Assembly (NCBI GenBank): GCA_002773755.1
Contig: PFAG01000004.1
Coordinates: forward strand, 1 to 8,318
Direction: 5' to 3'
DNA: 8,318 nucleotides
DNA from: Candidatus Colwellbacteria bacterium CG10_big_fil_rev_8_21_14_0_10_41_28
Lineage (GTDB): Bacteria; Patescibacteriota; Minisyncoccia; UBA6257; Colwellbacteraceae
A model generated the notes under the pieces. It ran no database searches. It saw only the letters and a list, made by a program, of their open reading frames with translations, and was not told where the DNA came from. Positions 1-5,574 of this stretch are shown here, one piece after another. The stretch's first letter is position 1. The number at the start of each line of letters is the position of its first letter. The translations under genes and the position numbers were made by a program.

Positions 1-580
1 TCTAAAAGTTGTTTCAGAAGCAGATGGAACTGATGGAGATCAAGGAAGATTCACAATAGACCCAACAAATAATTATTTAATGCTCCAGACTGGAACCTCC
101 GATGGTGGAGTGACAGACACAGTCAAAATACACATCGGTGCGGGAGACAGCGCTTTGGTTATAAATAGCGCCGGAGACGTTAGTGGAACACATGGCACAT
201 ATCACATCTCATCAGATGTTAGGGGGAAGAAAGATATTAGAACTATAGACAATGCTCTGGAGAAGGTCTTGGGTCTAAGGGGGGTCTACTATAACTGGAT
301 TAACAAGGAGGATAAGTCTTTGCAGATGGGTCTTATTGCTCAAGAAGTCGAGTTAGTTGTTCCAGAGGTCGTTTTCACAGGAAATGATGAAGCTAAAACA
401 AAGGCCGTCTACTACGATAGGTTAGTAGGCCTTCTAATAGAGGCAATGAGAGAACAGCAAGCCGAAATAGATTCTCTAGAAGCAAGAATCGAAGCCCTTG
501 AAAATGGAGTTGTTGTGCCAAAGAAAGAAACCGAAACAGAGAAGAGTAACTTTTGGGGAAGAATTCTAAGAGGCAACTAG
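1..580 (+). CDS. Surface/fibre-like protein with C-terminal S74 intramolecular chaperone domain (5' partial)
   Basis: The reading frame is open from the left edge (first full codon at position 2), so this is the last 192 residues of a longer protein. The ATG at 80 is internal, not a supported start. The first ~65 residues are Gly/Asp/Thr-rich and beta-strand-like, as in a stalk or beta-helical repeat region. A peptidase S74 domain follows, opening with the SDxRxK motif (Ser codon 212-214, Lys codon 227-229). This spacing matches the Ser-Lys dyad known to drive self-cleavage in phage endosialidase tail spikes and MYRF. Further family marks are the GLIAQEVE block, then VPEVV, and an alpha-helical coiled coil (about EAMREQQAEIDSLEARIEAL) that would trimerise. 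The protein ends in a short charged tail with an aromatic FWGRI stretch. The likely role is assembly of a trimeric surface fibre or adhesin with release of the chaperone; the substrate is unknown. Domain call is strong, biological role inferred. Confidence 0.85.
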   Translation, partial: LKVVSEADGTDGDQGRFTIDPTNNYLMLQTGTSDGGVTDTVKIHIGAGDSALVINSAGDVSGTHGTYHISSDVRGKKDIRTIDNALEKVLGLRGVYYNWINKEDKSLQMGLIAQEVELVVPEVVFTGNDEAKTKAVYYDRLVGLLIEAMREQQAEIDSLEARIEALENGVVVPKKETETEKSNFWGRILRGN

Positions 581-1218
581 GTCTTTGCTATAACAAAAAC
601 AGATACGTTCGCGAAGCCGTTTTTAAGAAGCTCGTTACGAGCTTCTTTTATTGTTGATCCTGATGTGTAGACATCATCCACAAGAATAATCTCCCGATCT
701 TTTGGAGTATTAGTGTCTATTAATTGAAAGGCTCCCTCTATATTCTTGACCCTCTTTCTGAAATCTTTTATTTGGGCTTGTGGGCTGGTGTCTATCTTTC
801 TGATAAGTAAATTCTTCATCGTTCCCAGCCCCTTTTTTTCTAGGATGTTGGTTATCACCTGAGCCTGGTTAAACCCTCTTAATTTCTCTTTCCTTTTGTG
901 AAGTGGGATGGGGCAAAGTATTTTGTTGAATCGGATGTTGTTCTTAAAAATGTAGTGAGATATAAGCTTATCTAAAACAGATTCTAGCTCTAGTATTCTT
1001 TTATATTTAAAATCATGAATAATAGTCTTTAAAATCTCGTTTCTATAAGGACCAACAGAGAATATATTAAAACCTTCATCTTTAAAGATATCTTCGTATA
1101 CCTCCACAGAAGTTAGGCACCTGGTGCAAATTGGCTCTAAATCTTCTATATAAGCCTCACACGATACGCATACTCTGGGAAAGAGTATCTGAAGCAGCTT
1201 CTCCATAAGATGATCCAT
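577..1218 (-). CDS. comF: ComF family phosphoribosyltransferase-like protein
   Basis: 213 residues, normal for ComF. The N-terminus carries a zinc-finger-like pair CVSC (C17, C20) and CTRC (C31, C34). The middle has the family block PIPLHKRKEKLRGFNQAQ (103-120) and a PQAQ...RxxN..GAF segment. The C-terminus has the type I phosphoribosyltransferase PRPP loop, ILVDDVYTSGST (178-189). ComF proteins are cytosolic and needed for DNA uptake in naturally competent bacteria; some relatives act in purine or pyrimidine salvage, and the substrate is not known here. The start is ambiguous: ATG at 1218 (chosen, longest) has a GAGG only 2 bases upstream, while ATG at 1206 would have it 14 bases upstream, and MEKLLQILFPRVC is a typical ComF beginning. 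The gene diverges from pilM and converges on the S74 gene with a 4-bp overlap. Its position beside T4P genes fits a competence role, which remains inference. Confidence 0.93.
   Translation of the reverse strand: MDHLMEKLLQILFPRVCVSCEAYIEDLEPICTRCLTSVEVYEDIFKDEGFNIFSVGPYRNEILKTIIHDFKYKRILELESVLDKLISHYIFKNNIRFNKILCPIPLHKRKEKLRGFNQAQVITNILEKKGLGTMKNLLIRKIDTSPQAQIKDFRKRVKNIEGAFQLIDTNTPKDREIILVDDVYTSGSTIKEARNELLKNGFANVSVFVIAKT
625..655 (+). terminator. Candidate intrinsic terminator for the S74 gene, inside comF
   Basis: A perfect 10-bp inverted repeat (AAGAAGCTCG at 625-634, CGAGCTTCTT at 638-647) with a 3-base loop TTA is followed by the U-rich run TTATTGTTG. It lies 44 bases past the S74 gene's stop. 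On the opposite strand the stem is followed by A-rich sequence, so it would act only on rightward transcription. The same bases encode IKEARNELLK of ComF, so the hairpin could be partly a coding coincidence; the U-tract is imperfect. Confidence 0.5.
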
Positions 1219-1225
1219 AACCTCA

Positions 1226-1234
1226 TGCTACAAT
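1226..1234 (+). promoter_or_regulatory. Candidate extended -10 promoter of pilM
   Basis: TGCTACAAT fits the extended -10 pattern TGnTAtaAT with one mismatch in the hexamer. It sits in the 38-bp divergent spacer, 22 bases before the pilM ATG, giving a leader of about 15 bases. No convincing -35 box is visible. It overlaps the candidate leftward -10 of comF. Confidence 0.45.
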
Positions 1235-1238
1235 AATA
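1233..1238 (-). promoter_or_regulatory. Candidate -10 box of comF
   Basis: On the minus strand TATTAT (5 of 6 matches to TATAAT) lies 14 bases before the ATG at 1218. Transcription would begin near 1226 and leave a leader of only a few bases containing GAGG. No -35 box is evident, so this is a positional suggestion. Confidence 0.3.
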
Positions 1239-1256
1239 TCTGACCATATAGTAAGT

Positions 1257-2366
1257 ATGAATTTACTAAACAACCTTTTAAAAAAGACTAATATTGATTT
1301 CAGAAAGAAGGAATATCTAGGGATAGATATAGGGACAGCATCTATTAAAATGGTGGAAATCACCGAAGGGAAGAAAGTTCCTAAGCTTGTTAATTACGGG
1401 ACCCTAGAAACAAAAGGCCACCTAGACAGAATAAATGAAGCCATCCAAACTAGCAGCCTAGAGATTGTTAGTGGAGAAACATCTCAGGTTCTTCAGACTC
1501 TGATCGATCAAGTAAGGCCGAAAGCAAGAGATGTGATTGCATCGATACCAAGCTTCTCTGCCTTTACAGCCCTTATAGATGTTCCAGATATGCAAGATAG
1601 TGAGACTGCCCAAGCTATGCAGTATCAAGCCCAATCTATTGTTCCGCTTCCTCTTAATAAAGTAACCCTCGATTGGACAACAGTATCTAAATATAAAGAT
1701 TCAGATGGGAATTCAAAACAACAAGTTCTTCTTGTGGCTGTGGCCAACAGTCTGATAGAGAAATATCAAAAGATATTTACAGACGTAGGGTTAAATCTGA
1801 TAGCTCTTGAGCTTGAGGGAATCTCCCTAGCTAGAGTTCTAACTCAGGGAGATCCAACCCTTTCTCTAATTATCGATATTGGAGCAAGATCAACGGCCAT
1901 ATTAATAGGGCAGAATGGTTTTCTGAAACACTCTTCACAAGCAGATTATGCAGGGACTTCTTTCACTCAAGCTATCTCGAGGGGGCTTGGCATTAACCTT
2001 GAAAGAGCTGAAGCTCTTAAAAGACAAAAGGGCCTTAGGGGTAGTGGAGGAGAGTATGAGGTCTCAACTCTTATGATCCCATATCTAGATAGCATCTTAG
2101 ACGAAACGATTAGGGTGAAGAACAATTTTGAAGCTAATTACGCCGCTAAGGTTGAAAGAGTTATTCTATCTGGAGGAAGTGCGAACCTTGCGGGAATAGA
2201 GGAGTATGTTTCGAGCAAGCTCGCCATACCAGCGGTTAAAGGAGAACCATTTGCATCTGGTATAGATTACCCTCAACAGATCTCTCCAGCCATAGCCCAA
2301 TTAGGCCCATTCCTAGCCGTTTCCTTAGGCCTTGGGCTTAGACAATTCACTGGGAAAGGAAAATAA
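1257..2366 (+). CDS. pilM: Type IV pilus assembly protein PilM (actin-like ATPase)
   Basis: 369 residues, slightly longer than typical PilM. PilM is a cytoplasmic actin/FtsA-like ATPase that forms a ring under the membrane and docks the N-terminal tail of PilN, linking the alignment complex to the motor. The actin-fold nucleotide motifs are clear: phosphate-1 loop GIDIGTASIK (22-31), phosphate-2 loop IIDIGARSTAI (205-215), and the adenosine-type motif VILSGGSANLAGIEEY (302-317). The SHS2-type insert with DVIASIPSFSAFTALIDVP (92-110) is also typical. An amphipathic N-terminal stretch of about 18 residues precedes the fold. The ATG at 1257 is preferred because the actin fold begins about 20 residues later; there is no clear Shine-Dalgarno (only TAAG directly upstream). 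First gene of the pilus cluster, divergent from comF. Confidence 0.95.
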   Translation: MNLLNNLLKKTNIDFRKKEYLGIDIGTASIKMVEITEGKKVPKLVNYGTLETKGHLDRINEAIQTSSLEIVSGETSQVLQTLIDQVRPKARDVIASIPSFSAFTALIDVPDMQDSETAQAMQYQAQSIVPLPLNKVTLDWTTVSKYKDSDGNSKQQVLLVAVANSLIEKYQKIFTDVGLNLIALELEGISLARVLTQGDPTLSLIIDIGARSTAILIGQNGFLKHSSQADYAGTSFTQAISRGLGINLERAEALKRQKGLRGSGGEYEVSTLMIPYLDSILDETIRVKNNFEANYAAKVERVILSGGSANLAGIEEYVSSKLAIPAVKGEPFASGIDYPQQISPAIAQLGPFLAVSLGLGLRQFTGKGK

Positions 2367-2379
2367 ATAGACTTACTTG

Positions 2380-2385
2380 TATAAT
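2380..2385 (+). promoter_or_regulatory. Candidate -10 box (TATAAT) immediately upstream of pilN
   Basis: A perfect TATAAT lies in the 27-base pilM-pilN gap and ends 8 bases before the pilN ATG at 2394. Initiation at the usual distance would produce a transcript starting at or within a base or two of the start codon. It is preceded by TTG rather than TGn, and no -35 box is seen. The arrangement matches those before pilT and the pilin gene. Confidence 0.45.
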
Positions 2386-2393
2386 TAACATAG

Positions 2394-2948
2394 ATGGAAG
2401 GTCCAAGATATGCAGATGATGCTAGGAACCTGCTTTCTGATACCCAGGAGGGTAGTGGTTGGCCGGTTAGATTTATGGCTTTTAGTGGAGGCCTATTACT
2501 TTTGCTGCTTATAGTTTATGCATCTCTAGACTTTGGCTACGCAACATTTCTTAGAAGCAAAAACCAAGACATTCAAGAAGAGATAACTTCCTTGAATACT
2601 CAAGTATCAAAAAGTGAACAGGATGATCTAATAGTTCTTAACTCACAGGTATCTAATATTAAAGGCCTGTTGGATAAGCACATATTAGCCAGTAGGCTAA
2701 TGGAGCTTTTCGAGAATGTGACCAGTAAGAGCGTTAACTATACAGACTTCATTTTCGCTTCCGATGATGGCGAGCTAAATGTTAAAGGCTCAGCTAGAAG
2801 CTTTGAAGAAGTAGCCATCCAAATAAAGATACTCGAAGATACAGACGAGATATCGGATGTCTTTCTTAATTCAGTAGAAGAAGCTGAGAATAGTGTGTTA
2901 TTTGATATGAGAATAATAGTCGATAAGTCAGTAATCTTACCTCAATAA
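2394..2948 (+). CDS. pilN: Type IV pilus alignment protein PilN-like
   Basis: 184 residues, close to usual PilN length. The order is a short cytoplasmic tail (1-26), one strongly hydrophobic membrane segment (about 27-46, with SGGLLLLLLIVYASL), a coiled coil (about 53-90), and an alpha/beta domain (about 97-176) with the Fimbrial_PilN style pattern LFENV...VNYTDFIF...LNVKGSARSFEEV. PilN spans the inner membrane, pairs with PilO through the coiled coil and ferredoxin-like domain, and binds PilM through its tail. The usual INLLP tail motif is not present; RNLLSD (11-16) may be its counterpart. Assignment rests on topology and position between pilM and pilO as well as sequence. No Shine-Dalgarno precedes the ATG. 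It shares one base with the pilO start (TAATG). Confidence 0.85.
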   Translation: MEGPRYADDARNLLSDTQEGSGWPVRFMAFSGGLLLLLLIVYASLDFGYATFLRSKNQDIQEEITSLNTQVSKSEQDDLIVLNSQVSNIKGLLDKHILASRLMELFENVTSKSVNYTDFIFASDDGELNVKGSARSFEEVAIQIKILEDTDEISDVFLNSVEEAENSVLFDMRIIVDKSVILPQ

Positions 2949-3517
2949 TGAAGGCTTCAGCTAAAAGACTATATGGAACCCTAATCTCCTTCTTGCTGAT
3001 GGTTTTTGCCTTCTACACATTTTCGACATTAGTAATCCCTGCATATCAGAACGTACAGGACTTAAAGGCTCAAAGAAGTTCTCTAACTACCACCGTAGAA
3101 GATCAAAGGGCTTCTGTTCAGCGAGTAAAAGCCCTACTGCGTGACTATAAGAGCATTGAGGGTCTAGCAAGCACCCTTAGCCTACTATTACCTAGCGAAA
3201 GAGAACTCGCGTCTATAGTTAATCAGGTTCAAGGGGCTGCATTTAGCAATCTAGTCTCCTTAAGAAGCATCAACATAAAACCAGTATCAAGCTTCACTAG
3301 TGCTGCCGAAAACAACTCATCAATTAGCCAGCCTGTTAGTACCCTAAGATTGGCCCTTGAGTTAACTGCAGGCTACGAGAATTTTAAGGGATATATAGAT
3401 GCGCTTGAGACTAACGCGCGCCTTATGGATGTTAGCTCTATAAAGATTACCAGCGAGAAAGTCGAACCATATGACTACTCAATAGAGGTAGACACGTATT
3501 ATCAACCACAACTATAA
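2948..3517 (+). CDS. pilO: Type IV pilus alignment protein PilO-like
   Basis: 189 residues with the PilO layout: a short basic N-terminus, one membrane segment (about 9-30), a coiled coil (about 33-68), then an alpha/beta domain. The block LLLPSERELASIVNQVQGAAF (79-99), followed by SLRSINIKP, is the characteristic PilO pattern, in which a leucine-proline-x-x-x-x-x-L helix leads into the first ferredoxin-like strand. The segment LRLALELTAGYENFKGYIDALETNARLMDVSSIKI (about 133-167) is a further PilO hallmark. The protein would heterodimerise with PilN in the membrane and align the motor with the pilus. The ATG at 2948 overlaps the pilN stop (TAATG) and has no Shine-Dalgarno, suggesting translational coupling by re-initiation. 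The next gene follows after 2 bases. Confidence 0.88.
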   Translation: MKASAKRLYGTLISFLLMVFAFYTFSTLVIPAYQNVQDLKAQRSSLTTTVEDQRASVQRVKALLRDYKSIEGLASTLSLLLPSERELASIVNQVQGAAFSNLVSLRSINIKPVSSFTSAAENNSSISQPVSTLRLALELTAGYENFKGYIDALETNARLMDVSSIKITSEKVEPYDYSIEVDTYYQPQL

Positions 3518-3519
3518 AA

Positions 3520-3810
3520 ATGGCATTTGAAGTAGAACAAAAATCTAATACAAAGAATATCTTCGGAGTCATGGGGATAGTAATAGCAGTTTTTGTCGTT
3601 ATTGGTGGACTATATCTAGTCTTCTTTTCCTCACCAGTCCAAGAAGAGCAAGTGGTTCCAACTGGCTTTAGTAGAGTCAATCAACTTTCTCAAGTGAATT
3701 TAAATGTATCTCAGTTCAATGAAGATTCGATATATAAATCACTCAAGCTAATCGCTGATGATCTTGTTGTCGAAGAGCAGGGCAGAGATAACCCCTTTGC
3801 TCCATTTTAA
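3520..3810 (+). CDS. Small single-pass membrane protein, possible minimal PilP
   Basis: 96 residues: a short polar N-terminus, one membrane segment (about 14-36, IFGVMGIVIAVFVVIGGLYL), then about 60 extracytoplasmic residues with little predicted structure apart from a helix near SIYKSLKLIADDL (70-82). The chain ends with GRDNPFAPF (88-96). PilP of proteobacteria occupies this slot after pilO; its flexible N-terminal region binds PilN/PilO and carries an R-x-PF-x-P type motif before the beta domain that contacts the secretin PilQ. Here the protein stops at the comparable motif, so it could be a PilP reduced to its PilN/PilO-binding part. Homology is inferred from position and a short motif, not proven. 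PilP is usually a lipoprotein; no lipobox is present. It starts 2 bases after the pilO stop without a Shine-Dalgarno. Confidence 0.75.
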   Translation: MAFEVEQKSNTKNIFGVMGIVIAVFVVIGGLYLVFFSSPVQEEQVVPTGFSRVNQLSQVNLNVSQFNEDSIYKSLKLIADDLVVEEQGRDNPFAPF

Positions 3811-3814
3811 GGAA
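3809..3814 (+). promoter_or_regulatory. Ribosome binding site of pilB
   Basis: AAGGAA lies 9 bases before the pilB ATG at 3824 and overlaps the stop codon of the preceding gene. It is the only well-placed purine-rich Shine-Dalgarno in the pilus cluster and supports the chosen pilB start. Confidence 0.6.
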
Positions 3815-3823
3815 TTTCAATAA

Positions 3824-5557
3824 ATGGATAACAACAGCTTAGTTAACAAACTAATATCTAAGTCTTTGCTTCAAGAGGCAGATGCCCAGAAGCTCTTAGG
3901 GGAAGCTGCTCAACTAGGAAAGACGGTGGAGGATATTATCGTAGAGAGGAGGCTTGTTAATGAAATTGAGCTCGCCAAAGTTAAGAGTGAAATAGTGGGT
4001 ATTCCATACGCACCTATAGATCCAATCTCTATAACTCCAGAGCTTCTTCAGATGATCCCAGAAGAGAGTTCTGGGGCATATACAGTTGTTCCAATATCTG
4101 TTCAGGGGAAGATGCTTGTTGTCGGAATGGTCCATCCAGAAGACAACAGAGCCCAAGAAGCTCTCAAGTTTATAGCCAAACAGCAGCAGAAAAGTTTGGG
4201 AATATTTCTCATAACCAAATCGGACTTTGATATGGTCATGAGGAAATACAGACCATACGAAAGTGAGGTTAAGAAGGCTGTTGAAGAACTGGGCCAGTTA
4301 TCCGACCAAGAGGCAGCTGGCGTCAGAAGAGCTGCTCTTGATGCGGGGGTAGATGTTACAGAAGAGGGGCCTATTATAAAAATTGTTTCATCAACAATTA
4401 GGAAAGCTGTTGAATCTGGAGCTTCAGATATACATATCGAGCCCGGCAGAGATAAGATGAGGGTCAGATTTAGGATAGACGGAGATTTAGAAGAAGTATC
4501 CACCTTTCCAGCTCAGATTCTTGGAGCAGTCGTTTCCAGGATAAAAGTTCTTACTAATCTTAAGATCGATGAGACTAGAGTCCCACAGGATGGAAGATTT
4601 CGAGACACTATTTTTGGCAGAGACATAGATTTCCGTGTTGCAACCTTTCCAACTCCAAATGGCGAAAAGGTAGCTATTCGTATTCTTGACCCAGAAAAGG
4701 GTGTTAAGGACTTTAAATCTCTTGGACTTAGCGGAAGAAACGAGAGGGTTATAAGAGAGGCAATAGATGACCCATTCGGTATGATTCTAGTAACTGGGCC
4801 AACGGGTTCTGGTAAATCAACAACTCTATACGCCATTTTGGAACAACTTAACCAGGAAGAGGTTAATATCGTTAGTCTCGAAGATCCTGTTGAGTATTTT
4901 ATTGAGGGAGTTAATCAATCTCAGGTTAAGCCAGAAATTGGATACACTTTTGCATCAGGACTTAGACAGATTCTTCGTCAGGATCCAGACGTTATTATGG
5001 TGGGTGAGATTCGTGATGACGAGACAGCAGAGCTTGCCATTCACGCCGCACTTACTGGACATGTTGTGCTATCAACCCTCCACGCAAATAACACAGTTGG
5101 AGTTGTTCCGAGATTAACCGATATGGGTGTCCACAAGTATCTTATCCCAGCTGCGGTTAACGTTATGGTTGCCCAAAGACTATTAAGAAGACTTGATCCT
5201 GGTTGCAGAGAAGAGTTCGAACCCTCATTAGAGATTCAGAAGATAATTGAGAAAGAACTATCCGAACTAACCGAGGAAATGCAGCCAACAGTTGCTGCCT
5301 TCAAGCCTCCATACAAAACGTATAGGCCGTCCAAGGACTGCGAGGGCAGTGGATACAAGGGGAGGATTGCAGTCTTTGAAGTCTTGGAAATGACCAGAGA
5401 TTTAGAAGGAATCATTAATACAGATGCAACTGAAGGAAAAATCTATGATGAAGCCAGAAAACAGGGTGTTGTCACTATGAGGCAAGACGGGATAATAAAG
5501 GCTCTTCAGGGTGTAGTCTCAATAGAAGAGGTTCTAAGAGAGACTAATGAGACGTGA
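3824..5557 (+). CDS. pilB: Type IV pilus extension ATPase PilB (GspE/PulE family)
   Basis: 577 residues, full family length. Residues 1-140 form the GspE/MshEN-type N-domain (KTVEDIIVERRLV...PYAPI...LLQMIPEE). The PAS-like N2 region begins with IIKIVSSTIRKAVESGASDIHIEP (184-207). The C-terminal ATPase core has Walker A GPTGSGKST (325-333, K331), Asp box SLEDPVEYF (351-359), Walker B DPDVIMVGEIRD (387-398, catalytic E395) and His box TGHVVLSTLH (411-420). It is the hexameric cytoplasmic motor that drives pilin insertion through PilC. The usual tetracysteine zinc motif is half degenerate: RRLDPGC (C461) and SKDCEGSGYKGR (C506), with Asp and Ser where the first cysteine of each pair is expected. 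The start is supported by an AAGGAA site. The TGA stop doubles as the TGn of the candidate pilT promoter. Confidence 0.97.
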   Translation: MDNNSLVNKLISKSLLQEADAQKLLGEAAQLGKTVEDIIVERRLVNEIELAKVKSEIVGIPYAPIDPISITPELLQMIPEESSGAYTVVPISVQGKMLVVGMVHPEDNRAQEALKFIAKQQQKSLGIFLITKSDFDMVMRKYRPYESEVKKAVEELGQLSDQEAAGVRRAALDAGVDVTEEGPIIKIVSSTIRKAVESGASDIHIEPGRDKMRVRFRIDGDLEEVSTFPAQILGAVVSRIKVLTNLKIDETRVPQDGRFRDTIFGRDIDFRVATFPTPNGEKVAIRILDPEKGVKDFKSLGLSGRNERVIREAIDDPFGMILVTGPTGSGKSTTLYAILEQLNQEEVNIVSLEDPVEYFIEGVNQSQVKPEIGYTFASGLRQILRQDPDVIMVGEIRDDETAELAIHAALTGHVVLSTLHANNTVGVVPRLTDMGVHKYLIPAAVNVMVAQRLLRRLDPGCREEFEPSLEIQKIIEKELSELTEEMQPTVAAFKPPYKTYRPSKDCEGSGYKGRIAVFEVLEMTRDLEGIINTDATEGKIYDEARKQGVVTMRQDGIIKALQGVVSIEEVLRETNET

Positions 5558-5563
5558 TATAAT
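5555..5563 (+). promoter_or_regulatory. Extended -10 promoter candidate upstream of pilT
   Basis: TGATATAAT is a perfect extended -10 element (TGn plus TATAAT) ending 11 bases before the pilT ATG. Its first three bases are the pilB stop codon TGA. The same nine bases recur before the pilin gene. Transcription at the usual distance would start about 4 bases ahead of the ATG, giving a nearly leaderless message. No -35 box is evident at 17 bases upstream. Confidence 0.55.
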
Positions 5564-5574
5564 TAAACCAAATT

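Noticed and set aside
3512..3522. CTATAAAA before the PilP-like gene as a promoter
   Set aside because: It overlaps the pilO stop and ends 1 base before the ATG, so transcription from it would start inside the gene.
3447..3680. Open frame on the minus strand across the pilO/PilP-like junction
   Set aside because: It lies antisense to two well-supported genes, has no recognisable domain and no start signal; it is a shadow frame.
3914..4836. Three minus-strand open frames (3914-4156, 4102-4503, 4513-4836)
   Set aside because: All are antisense to the conserved N- and central domains of pilB and their products look like random translations.
4890..5117. Open frame on the plus strand inside pilB
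   Set aside because: It is an out-of-frame reading of the Asp box to His box region, which is unmistakably coding in the pilB frame.
5555..5557. TGA at the end of pilB read as Gly (code 25)
   Set aside because: Read-through would add only Tyr-Asn before TAA, PilB is already full length, and no gene in the window contains internal TGA codons.
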